Assembly: GCA_022843905.1 (NCBI GenBank) | Contig: JALHMT010000033.1 | Location: 1 to 57,279, forward strand | Reading direction: 5' to 3' | Length of the DNA stretch: 57,279 bases | Source: Rubrivivax sp. | GTDB taxonomy: Bacteria; Pseudomonadota; Gammaproteobacteria; Burkholderiales; Burkholderiaceae_C | Shown here: piece by piece, positions 26,507 through 33,767 of the stretch | How positions within the stretch are numbered: the stretch's first letter is position 1 | Layout: the number at the start of each line of letters is the position of its first letter | The notes under the pieces: generated by a model | What the model was told of the DNA's origin: nothing | The model's database searches: none | The model's input: only the letters and a program-made list of their open reading frames with translations | Position numbers and translations under genes: made by a program

Positions 26507-27388
26507 TCATCCCTTGATGCCCGAACTGGCGGCGCCCTCGATGAAGTGCTTCTGCGCCATGAAGAACACCACCACGCTGGGGATCAGCGCCACCACGCTG
26601 ATGGCGATGACGTTGGCCCATTCGACTTCTTCCGTCGCGCCGATGCTCATCTTCAGCGCCAGCGACACCGGGTACTTCTCGACCGACGCCAGGTAGATCA
26701 GCGGGCCCATGAAGTCGTTCATCGTCCAGATGAACTGGAAGACCACCACCGAGATGATCGCCGGCTTGAGCAGCGGCACGATGATGTACAGCAGCATCTG
26801 CAGCGCGTTGCAGCCGTCGATCAGCGCGGCCTCCTCCATGTCGCGCGGAATGCCGCGCAGGAACTGCACCAGCAGAAAGACGAAGAAGGTGTCGGTGGCG
26901 AAGGCGCTGGGCAGGATCAGCGGCAGGTAGGTGTCGAGCCAGCCGAGTTCCTTGAACATCAGGTACTGCGGCAGTCGCAGCACGATCAGCGGCAGCATCA
27001 TCGTGCCCACCATCACGGCGAACAGGAACTTCTTGCCCCAGAAGTCGAAGCGCGCGAAGGCGTAGGCCACCAGCACGCAGCTCACCACCGTCACCGCGAT
27101 GCGCGGGATGGTGATGAGGAAGGAGTTGAGGAAGTAGGTAGCGAAGGTGTATTCGGTGCTGGTCTTCCAGCCCTTGGCGTAGGCGCCGAAGTCGAAGCGG
27201 CTGGGCCAGAAGCCGACCTCGGTGAAGATCTCGCTGTTGGTCTTGAACGAGGCCCCTACCAGCCACAGCAGCGGGTAGAGCATGACCACGGCCACGGCCA
27301 GCAGCGCGACGTAGCGCAGCAGCGAGCGACTGCGCTGCGCGTGGTCGGGCGGCGGCAGCGCGACCGTGGGTGACGGGGCTGCGCTCAC
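26507..27388 (-). CDS. Sugar ABC transporter permease, MalG type (TogN-like)
   Basis: 293 residues with six predicted membrane helices. The cytoplasmic EAA loop (MEEAALIDGCNALQMLLYIIVPLLKPA) contacts the ATPase. The first helix follows a charged lead (DHAQRSRSLLRYVALLAVAVVMLYP). It overlaps the upstream permease gene by 4 bp. Partner genes are the binding protein at 23888 and the ATPase at 25213. The ligand is inferred to be oligogalacturonides from the operon. Confidence 0.92.
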   Translation of the reverse strand: MSAAPSPTVALPPPDHAQRSRSLLRYVALLAVAVVMLYPLLWLVGASFKTNSEIFTEVGFWPSRFDFGAYAKGWKTSTEYTFATYFLNSFLITIPRIAVTVVSCVLVAYAFARFDFWGKKFLFAVMVGTMMLPLIVLRLPQYLMFKELGWLDTYLPLILPSAFATDTFFVFLLVQFLRGIPRDMEEAALIDGCNALQMLLYIIVPLLKPAIISVVVFQFIWTMNDFMGPLIYLASVEKYPVSLALKMSIGATEEVEWANVIAISVVALIPSVVVFFMAQKHFIEGAASSGIKG

Positions 27389-28272
27389 TTGCCGTTGTCT
27401 TTCTCACCGGCGTAGAAGACCCAGTAGCGGCTGCTCCAGAAGCTGAGGGCGCTCAAGCCCGCCACCAGCGCGAACAGCACCCAGGACAGCGCCGCGCCAT
27501 AGCCCAGGTTGAAGAAGCGGAAGCTCTGGTCGTAGATGTACAGCGCCAGCACGTAGGTGCTGGACAGCGGTCCGCCTTCGGTGATGGCGTAGGGGCCGTT
27601 GAATTCCTGGAAGGCGTGCACCATCTGCATGATCATGTTGAAGAAGATCACCGGCGTGATGAGCGGCACGGTGATGCGCCAGAACTGCTGCGCCTTGCTG
27701 GCCCCGTCGATCTCGGCGGCCTCGTACAGCGACTGCGGCACGTTCTGCAGCGCGGCCAGGAAGATCACCATCGCCGAGCCGAACTGCCAGGTGAACAGCA
27801 GCACGATGGTCCACATCGAGTAGTGCTCGTCGGCCAGCCAGGCCACCGGCTCCAGCCCCAGCTTGACCAGCACCAGGTTGACCAGGCCGTACTTGGCGAA
27901 CAGGAACTTCCAAAGCACCGCCACCGCGATGGAGCCCCCCAGGATGGACGGCAGGTAGAAGGCCGAGCGGAAGAAGTTGATGCCGCGCAGCTTGAAGTTC
28001 AGCACGTGCGCGATGAACAGCGCGAAGCCCACGCGCAGCGGCACCGCCAGCAGCGCGAACCACAGCGTGACGCCCAGGCTCTTGTGGAACAGCGGGTCGT
28101 CACCGAACAGTTCCTTGTAGTTCTGCAGCCCCACGTAGACCGGCGGGTCGATGATGTCGTACTGCGTGAAGCTCAGCGCGAAGCTCATCACGAAGGGGAA
28201 GAGCTTGAACAGCAGCACGCCCAGCACGAAAGGCAGGACAAACAGGAAGCCAAGCCGCCGGTTCTCGTACAT
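27385..28272 (-). CDS. Sugar ABC transporter permease, MalF type (TogM-like)
   Basis: 295 residues with six membrane helices and the EAA loop SLYEAAEIDGASKAQQFWRI. The N-terminus YENRRLGFLFVLPFVLGVLLF is typical of short MalF-type permeases such as UgpA and TogM. It shares ATGA with the next permease gene. A repeat of about 150 bp separates it from kduD upstream, so it may be part of the kdu transcript or have reduced expression from it. Confidence 0.92.
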   Translation of the reverse strand: MYENRRLGFLFVLPFVLGVLLFKLFPFVMSFALSFTQYDIIDPPVYVGLQNYKELFGDDPLFHKSLGVTLWFALLAVPLRVGFALFIAHVLNFKLRGINFFRSAFYLPSILGGSIAVAVLWKFLFAKYGLVNLVLVKLGLEPVAWLADEHYSMWTIVLLFTWQFGSAMVIFLAALQNVPQSLYEAAEIDGASKAQQFWRITVPLITPVIFFNMIMQMVHAFQEFNGPYAITEGGPLSSTYVLALYIYDQSFRFFNLGYGAALSWVLFALVAGLSALSFWSSRYWVFYAGEKDNGK

Positions 28273-28335
28273 CGAGACGCCTCAGCCCAGAACCGGTGCG
28301 CGGCGAAACGCCGAAGGCGTGAGCCGCCCCCTCCA

Positions 28336-28421
28336 GCGGACGCCGCGGATCCGGCTCTGCCGGTCCGCCGGGGTCGCCCCCCTGGGGGGGAGCGCCGAAG
28401 GCGCTTCGGGGGGGGGCGTCA
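28336..28421. repeat. GC-rich intergenic repeat, copy 3
   Basis: ACGCCGCGGA (28340-28349) and CCGGCTCTGCCGG (28351-28363) repeat exactly the left part of copy 1. Then follow a CCCCC-T-GGGGG run around 28376-28389 and a GCGCC-GAA-GGCGC hairpin (28392-28404). It lies between kduD and the first permease gene, on their common strand. Confidence 0.7.
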
Positions 28422-29183
28422 TCACCGGGCCAGCCATCCGCCGTCGACGGCGACGGTGTAGCCGTTGACGTAGTCGCTGGCCTGCGAGGCAAGGAACACT
28501 ACCGGGCCGGCCAGGTCGTCTGGCACGCCCCAGCGCCCGGCCGGAATGCGCTCGAGGATGGCCGCACTGCGTCCCTGGTCGGCGCGCAACGCCGCCGTAT
28601 TGTTGGTCGCCATGTAGCCCGGCGCGATGGCGTTGACGTTGATGCGGTGCGCCGCCCATTCGTTGGCCAGCAGCCGCGTGATGCCCATCACCCCGCTCTT
28701 CGACGCCGTGTAGGACGGCACGCGCACGCCGCCCTGGAACGACAGCATCGACGCCACGTTGATGATCTTGCCGCCCGTGCCCTGCGTCAGGTACTGGCGC
28801 GCCACGGCCTGGGCGAAGAAGAACACCGACTTGAGGTTCAGGTCGATGACGTCGTCCCAGTCCTTCTCGCTGAACTTGATGGCGTCGTCGCGGCGGATGA
28901 TGCCGGCGTTGTTGACGAGGATGTCGACGCGGCCGGTGAGCGTCTTCGCTTCGGCCACCAGGCCCTCGATGCGGCTGATGTCCGACAGGTTGGCGCGCAG
29001 GTCGAGGAAGCGGCGGCCCAGCGTCTGGACGCGCTCGCGCGTCTGGGCCGGGTCGCTGACGTTGACGCCCACGATGTCGGCGCCGGCCTCGGCCAGCGCG
29101 CACGCCATGCCCTGGCCCAGGCCGGTGTCGCAGCCCGAGACGATGGCCACGCGGCCCTGCAGATGGAAGTTGTCGAGGATCAC
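28422..29183 (-). CDS. kduD: 2-dehydro-3-deoxy-D-gluconate 5-dehydrogenase
   Basis: 253 residues, the usual KduD length. It is a short-chain dehydrogenase with SGCDTGLGQGMA (cofactor loop), NNAGIIRRDDAIKFSE, the serine in NVASMLSFQGG and the YTASKSG catalytic Tyr-Lys pair. KduD reduces 2,5-diketo-3-deoxygluconate to 2-keto-3-deoxygluconate in the cytoplasm. The GTG start at 29183 (VILDNFHLQGRV) gives the right length and has GAGAAAG upstream. It follows kduI by 20 bp. NNAGIIRRDDAIKFSE and the kdu context make the specific call stronger than for a generic SDR. Confidence 0.93.
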   Translation of the reverse strand: MILDNFHLQGRVAIVSGCDTGLGQGMACALAEAGADIVGVNVSDPAQTRERVQTLGRRFLDLRANLSDISRIEGLVAEAKTLTGRVDILVNNAGIIRRDDAIKFSEKDWDDVIDLNLKSVFFFAQAVARQYLTQGTGGKIINVASMLSFQGGVRVPSYTASKSGVMGITRLLANEWAAHRINVNAIAPGYMATNNTAALRADQGRSAAILERIPAGRWGVPDDLAGPVVFLASQASDYVNGYTVAVDGGWLAR

Positions 29184-29203
29184 GACGGTGCTTTCTCTGC
29201 CGT

Positions 29204-30040
29204 CTAGCGCAAGCTGGTCATGGCGACGTGATCCATGTCCTTGAAGACCTGGTTCTCGCCGACCATGCCCCAGATGAAGGTATAGGCCTGCGTGCCCACG
29301 CCGCTGTGGATGGACCAGCTCGGGCTGATCACCGCCTGCTCGTTGCGCACCACCAGATGGCGTGTCTCCGTGGGCTCGCCCAGCATGTGGAAGATCACGC
29401 CGTCGGCCGGCATGTCGAAGTAGAAGTACACCTCCATGCGCCGGTCGTGCGTGTGGCAGGGCATGGTGTTCCACAGGCTGCCCGGCTCCAGCTGGGTCAT
29501 GCCCATCAGCAACTGGCAGGTGGGCAGCACGTCGGGCACGATGAACTTGTGGATGGTGCGGCGGTTGCTGGTCCTGGGATCGCCCAGCGTCTCGGGGCTG
29601 GCCTCGGCCAGCGTGATCTTCTTGTTCGGGTAATGCATGTGGGCCGGCGCGCTGTTGAAGTACAGCTTGGCGGGCTTGCCGGCATCCAGGCTGCGGAAGC
29701 TCAGTTCGCGCGCACCCTGGCCGATGTACAGCGCCTCGCGCGCACCCACCTCGTAGCGCTTGCCGTCGGCTTCCACCAGCGCGTCGCCGCCGATGTTGAT
29801 GAGGCCCAGTTCGCGTCGCTGCAGGAAGAAGTCGGTGCCGGTGTGTCGGCCCAGTTCGGGGGCGAAGCGCACCGCCTGCGCCACCGGATGGATGCCGCCG
29901 ACGATGATGCGGTCGATCTGGCTGTAGGTCATCGAGACCTGGTCGGGCACGAACATCTGCTCGACCAGGAAGTGCCGGCGCAGGCCGGAGGTGTCGAGCG
30001 TGCGGGCGTGCTCGCTGTGGATGGGCTGGCGGATGTCCAT
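29204..30040 (-). CDS. kduI: 5-keto-4-deoxyuronate isomerase
   Basis: 278 residues, the same length as Escherichia coli KduI. It is a cupin-like zinc enzyme converting 4-deoxy-L-threo-5-hexosulose uronate to 2,5-diketo-3-deoxygluconate. Motifs include SQIDRIIVGG, KLYFNSAPAHMHYPNKKI, the metal-site segment MPCHTHDRRMEVYFYFD and SPSWSIHSGVGT. The start at 30040 matches the family N-terminus (MDIRQPIHSEHA). It heads the minus-strand pectin operon and is divergent from kdgF, sharing the operator region 30041-30222. Confidence 0.96.
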   Translation of the reverse strand: MDIRQPIHSEHARTLDTSGLRRHFLVEQMFVPDQVSMTYSQIDRIIVGGIHPVAQAVRFAPELGRHTGTDFFLQRRELGLINIGGDALVEADGKRYEVGAREALYIGQGARELSFRSLDAGKPAKLYFNSAPAHMHYPNKKITLAEASPETLGDPRTSNRRTIHKFIVPDVLPTCQLLMGMTQLEPGSLWNTMPCHTHDRRMEVYFYFDMPADGVIFHMLGEPTETRHLVVRNEQAVISPSWSIHSGVGTQAYTFIWGMVGENQVFKDMDHVAMTSLR

Positions 30041-30222
30041 GCTGATTCCCCTCGTGTTCAGGCAGGCCGGGCGATCGCCCCCATGGGCCGCCCAGCGTTC
30101 GGGACGTGAGCCTAACCGAAGCTGCGGGGTCTTCAAAATCATGGTTTCTAATTAGTGAACCACCGTTTCTTTTTTGTTTGAGCGTTGCTACAGTTGCCTC
30201 GAATCAACGTACCGACGGCTGC
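30041..30222. promoter_or_regulatory. kduI/kdgF divergent control region
   Basis: The centre (about 30130-30185) is strikingly AT-rich for this genome. It carries a KdgR-like box at 30156-30170 and an overlapping dyad TGGTT-N11-AACCA at 30142-30162. Toward kdgF, a weak TTTCTT at 30166-30171 and TACAGT at 30189-30194 are spaced by 17 bp, which would place the box over the -35. The promoter call is tentative; the AT-rich dyad region is directly visible. Confidence 0.6.
30156..30170. promoter_or_regulatory. KdgR-like operator, kduI/kdgF
   Basis: TGAACCACCGTTTCT matches the remembered enterobacterial KdgR core TGAAACATTGTTTCA at 11 of 15 positions and has a T-run on its right flank. The site at 43664 shares 11 of 15 positions with it. 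The likely binder is the IclR-family protein at 19429-20286. Confidence 0.55.
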
Positions 30223-30555
30223 ATGAACCCCTACTTCACCTCTGCCGACAGCGCCTGGACCGAGCTGGGCGACGGCATACGCCGCAAGATCGTCGGCCAC
30301 ACGCCGCAGCTCATGTCGGTGCTGGTGCAGTTCGACAAGGGCGCCGTCGGGACCCCGCACGCGCACGACGTGCACGACCAGATCGCCTATGTGCTGTCGG
30401 GCTCCTTCGAATGCGAGGTGGCGGGCATCCGGCGCGTCATCCGCGTCGGCGATGCCTTCGTCGCCGCCCACGGCCACCTGCACGGTGTGGTGGCGCTGGA
30501 AGACGGCAGCACGCTGCTCGACCAGTTCTCGCCTCGGCGGGAGGACTACTTCTGA
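30223..30555 (+). CDS. kdgF: Cupin protein for unsaturated uronate linearisation
   Basis: 110 residues, a single cupin domain of KdgF size. The metal motif HAHDVHDQIAYVLSGSFE and the second motif GHLHGVV are present, and the end (DQFSPRREDY) is characteristic of KdgF. KdgF opens 4,5-unsaturated galacturonate to the linear 5-keto-4-deoxyuronate that KduI uses. It is the first gene of a plus-strand unit that continues into the TonB receptor and the second pectinase, and it is divergent from kduI. The small size and generic cupin fold leave slight doubt. Confidence 0.9.
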   Translation: MNPYFTSADSAWTELGDGIRRKIVGHTPQLMSVLVQFDKGAVGTPHAHDVHDQIAYVLSGSFECEVAGIRRVIRVGDAFVAAHGHLHGVVALEDGSTLLDQFSPRREDYF

Positions 30556-30577
30556 ACCGCCGCTGACCCCCAGCCCC

Positions 30578-30607
30578 GGCGCACACCGGCACTGCAGTCG
30601 GTGCGCC
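30578..30607 (+). terminator. Hairpin between kdgF and the TonB receptor
   Basis: GGCGCACACCG at 30578-30588 pairs with CGGTGCGCC at 30599-30607, with one bulged base. No U-run follows. It could trim expression of the receptor relative to kdgF or stabilise the kdgF 3' end. The rest of the 195-bp gap (30556-30750) shows no gene or clear promoter. Confidence 0.4.
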
Positions 30608-30750
30608 CCGACCGTCCCCTCGGCGCCCTTCGTGCGTCTTGCCCTTGCCGACCCGGCACCCGTGCGCCGCGAGCTTGCCGCGCCGCTGCCCGAGAACCGC
30701 CCCCTCGACCGGAGGGCGCGCCAACGACAACGACCCTGGAGACCCACGTC

Positions 30751-33675
30751 ATGCAACACCGCAACCCGCAGGCCCGGCCGCTGCACCGGCCCACCGCCAT
30801 CGCCTGGGCCGTGCTGGCCCTGTCCGCCACCGCCCACGCGCAGACGGCCCCGGCCGCCGCGCCGGCTTCCGACACGGTCACGGTGACGGGCTTCCGCGCC
30901 TCGATCGAGAGCGCCCTGTACCAGAAGCGCGAAGAGAAGGGCATCGTCGACGTCATCAAGGCCGAGGACATCGCCAAGTTCCCCGACACCAACCTGGCGG
31001 AATCGCTGCAGCGCATTCCCGGCGTGGTGATCGACCGCGATGCCGGCGAGGGCCGCAACATCACCGTGCGCGGCCTGGGCCTGGACTTCACGCGGGTGCG
31101 CATCAACGGCGTGGAAGCACTGACCACCACCGGCGGCACCGACAGCTCGGGCGGCAACAACCGCTCGCGCGGTTTCGACTTCAACGTGTTCGCGTCGGAG
31201 CTGTTCAACTCGATCACGGTGCGCAAGAGCGCGTCGGCCGATGTCGACGAAGGCTCGCTGGGCGCCACGGTCGACCTGCAGGCCTCGCGGCCCTTCGACT
31301 TCAAGGGCTTCACCGCCACGGGATCGATCAAGGGACGCTACAACGACCTGTCGGGCAGCACCGATCCGCGCCTGGCCTTCCTGGTCAGCAACACCTTCGC
31401 GGACCGCAAGGTGGGCGTGCTGCTGTCGGCCGCCTATTCCAAGCGCCAGATCCTGGAAGAAGGCTTCTCGTCGGTGCGCTGGGACAACGGTCCCTCGGCC
31501 GGCGGCTGGTGTGCGCCCAGCAATGCGACGCCGGCGACCAGCTGCATTCCCGGCGGGCAGGGCCTGGGCCGGCTGCCCGCCACGGCCGACAACACCGCCG
31601 CTTTCAATCTCGCCAGCAGCGCCTCGAACTACCACCCCCGCCTGCCGCGCTACGGCCGCCTGACGCACGACCAGGACCGCCTGGGCGTGACCAGCTCGGT
31701 GCAGTTGCGCCCGCGCCAGGGCACGCTGCTGTCGCTGGACCTGATGTATGCCAAGCTCGACGCGACGCGCCAGGAAGACTTCCTGCAAGCCATCTCCTTC
31801 AGCCGCAACGCCGGCCAGGGCGGCAAGCCGCAGACCAGCGTGGTCAGCACCAGCTACGCGCCCAACGGCGCGCTGTTGAAGGGCGTCTACAACGGCGTGG
31901 ACGTACGTTCCGAGTCGCGCTTCGACCAGCTCAGCACCACCTTCACGCAGCCCACGCTGACGCTGGAGCAGGACATCGGCGACTCGGTCAGGCTGCACGC
32001 CAAGCTGGGCCAGGCGAAATCGAAGTTCCGCAACCCCTTCCAGACGACGACGACGCTGGACGCCCTGAACGTCAATGGCTACAGCCTGGACTTCAGCGGC
32101 AACGACCGCCTGCCCGCCATCGGCTACCCCTTCGACGTCACGCAGTCCGGCGGCGCGCTCACGCTGTTGCCGGTGCCTCGCGTGGCCAGCGGCAACCAGC
32201 CGTCCACGGTGCCCAGCACCACCACCAGCGAGATCCGCATCCGCCCGCAGGGCACGGACAACAAGACCGACCTGGCCCAGGTGGACCTCGACTGGGAGGC
32301 CGTGCCCGGCAAGCTGAACATCAAGGGCGGCGCGAGCCAGAAGAAGTTCCTCTTCGACACCTTCGAGTTCCGCCGCGTCAACCAGAACGACACCGTCTTC
32401 GCGCCGCCGGCCGGCAGCTCCATCGCCAGCCTGACGACGATGGTCAGCGGCTTCGGCAAGGGCCTGAACCTGCCCGCCGGAACCCCCACGTCCTGGGTCA
32501 TTCCCGACCTGAACGCCATCGCCGCGGCCTACGACATCTACTGCAACTGCCTGAAGAGCGGCCCGGCGGGCGGCCCGGGCGACTTCACGCTGTCGTCCAC
32601 CACCAACGGGAACGCGCGCGGCAACAACCGCACCGTCACCGAGACCGACACCGGCGTCTACCTGATGGCCGACTTCAACACCCGCGTGGCCGGCCTGAAG
32701 CTGCGCGGCAATGCCGGCGCCCGCTACGTCGAGACCCAGCAGGCGGCCACCGGCTTCCTGGCCACCGGCGGCGGCACGCAGGTGACCGTGGAGCAGACCT
32801 ACACCGACGTGCTGCCTTCCATCAACCTGGCGCTCGACCTGACGCGCGACGTGGTGGTGCGCGCCTCGGCCGCCAAGGTGATGGCCCGGCCGCAGCTCGG
32901 CTTCCTGAACCCGGGCGGCACCATCAGCACCACCGGCACGCTGGCGATCAACACCGGCAACCCGCTGCTCAAGCCCTTCAGGGCCACGACCCTGGATACC
33001 AGCTTCGAGTGGTACCACAGCCGCGGCGCCTTCCTCGGCCTGGGCCTGTTCCAGAAGAACATCGACACCTACATCCAGAGCCTGCGTCAGAACGTCCCCT
33101 TCAAGGACACCGGCCTGCCCCTGTCGCTGCTGCCGCCCAACTTCACGGGCGACGAGGTGTTCCAGACCACCTTGCCGGTGAACACCGACGGCGGCAAGCT
33201 GCAGGGCTTCGAGATCAACGTGCAGCAGCCCTTCAGCTTCCTGCCCGGCGCGCTGAAGAACACGGGCGTGCTGCTCAACTACACCCAGGTGAAGTCGAAG
33301 ATCCAGTACCTGGTGTCACCCACGGGCGGAGCCACCATCACCGACGACCTCATCAACCTGTCGCCCCGCTCGTGGAACGCCACGCTGTACTACGACGACG
33401 GCAGGTTCAGCGCGCGTGTCTCGGGCTCCCAGCGCAGCGGGTTCGTGACGCGCGTACCGGGCCAGAATAACAACGACGTGGAAGGCAAGAACGCGTCGCT
33501 GAACGTCGACCTGTCGGTGTCGTACAAGATCAACGACCGCCTGGAAGTGACCTTCGAAGGCCTGAACCTGACCAACGAGGCCAACGACCAGTTCATCGGC
33601 CGCGCACGCAACAGCTCGGTCGTCTACCACGTCACCGGACGGGAGTACCTGGTGGGCATGCGCTACAAGTTTTGA
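30751..33675 (+). CDS. TonB-dependent receptor for oligogalacturonides (TonB-Xanth-Caul type)
   Basis: 974 residues. A signal peptide ends at AHAQ, followed by a TonB-box-like DTVTVTGFRASIESAL. The plug domain has EDIAKFPDTNLAESLQRIPG and NITVRGLGLDFTRVRING. The long beta-barrel ends in YLVGMRYKF with the C-terminal aromatic expected of an outer membrane protein. This subgroup is common in plant-polysaccharide users such as Xanthomonas and Caulobacter. CTGGAGA precedes the ATG. Position between kdgF and a secreted pectinase points to uptake of pectin fragments. The ligand is inference. Confidence 0.92.
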   Translation: MQHRNPQARPLHRPTAIAWAVLALSATAHAQTAPAAAPASDTVTVTGFRASIESALYQKREEKGIVDVIKAEDIAKFPDTNLAESLQRIPGVVIDRDAGEGRNITVRGLGLDFTRVRINGVEALTTTGGTDSSGGNNRSRGFDFNVFASELFNSITVRKSASADVDEGSLGATVDLQASRPFDFKGFTATGSIKGRYNDLSGSTDPRLAFLVSNTFADRKVGVLLSAAYSKRQILEEGFSSVRWDNGPSAGGWCAPSNATPATSCIPGGQGLGRLPATADNTAAFNLASSASNYHPRLPRYGRLTHDQDRLGVTSSVQLRPRQGTLLSLDLMYAKLDATRQEDFLQAISFSRNAGQGGKPQTSVVSTSYAPNGALLKGVYNGVDVRSESRFDQLSTTFTQPTLTLEQDIGDSVRLHAKLGQAKSKFRNPFQTTTTLDALNVNGYSLDFSGNDRLPAIGYPFDVTQSGGALTLLPVPRVASGNQPSTVPSTTTSEIRIRPQGTDNKTDLAQVDLDWEAVPGKLNIKGGASQKKFLFDTFEFRRVNQNDTVFAPPAGSSIASLTTMVSGFGKGLNLPAGTPTSWVIPDLNAIAAAYDIYCNCLKSGPAGGPGDFTLSSTTNGNARGNNRTVTETDTGVYLMADFNTRVAGLKLRGNAGARYVETQQAATGFLATGGGTQVTVEQTYTDVLPSINLALDLTRDVVVRASAAKVMARPQLGFLNPGGTISTTGTLAINTGNPLLKPFRATTLDTSFEWYHSRGAFLGLGLFQKNIDTYIQSLRQNVPFKDTGLPLSLLPPNFTGDEVFQTTLPVNTDGGKLQGFEINVQQPFSFLPGALKNTGVLLNYTQVKSKIQYLVSPTGGATITDDLINLSPRSWNATLYYDDGRFSARVSGSQRSGFVTRVPGQNNNDVEGKNASLNVDLSVSYKINDRLEVTFEGLNLTNEANDQFIGRARNSSVVYHVTGREYLVGMRYKF

Positions 33676-33767
33676 TCACCCCCGAAGCGCCCTTGGCGCA
33701 GCTTGCAGGCCGCGCATCGTCGACGGCCAGGCTCCGCGGCAGGCACGGCAGGTCCACCGGACCTGTC

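Noticed and set aside
30148..33018. A 956-codon open frame on the minus strand
   Set aside because: It is antisense to the TonB receptor gene, which has clear family motifs. The reverse frame is low-complexity.
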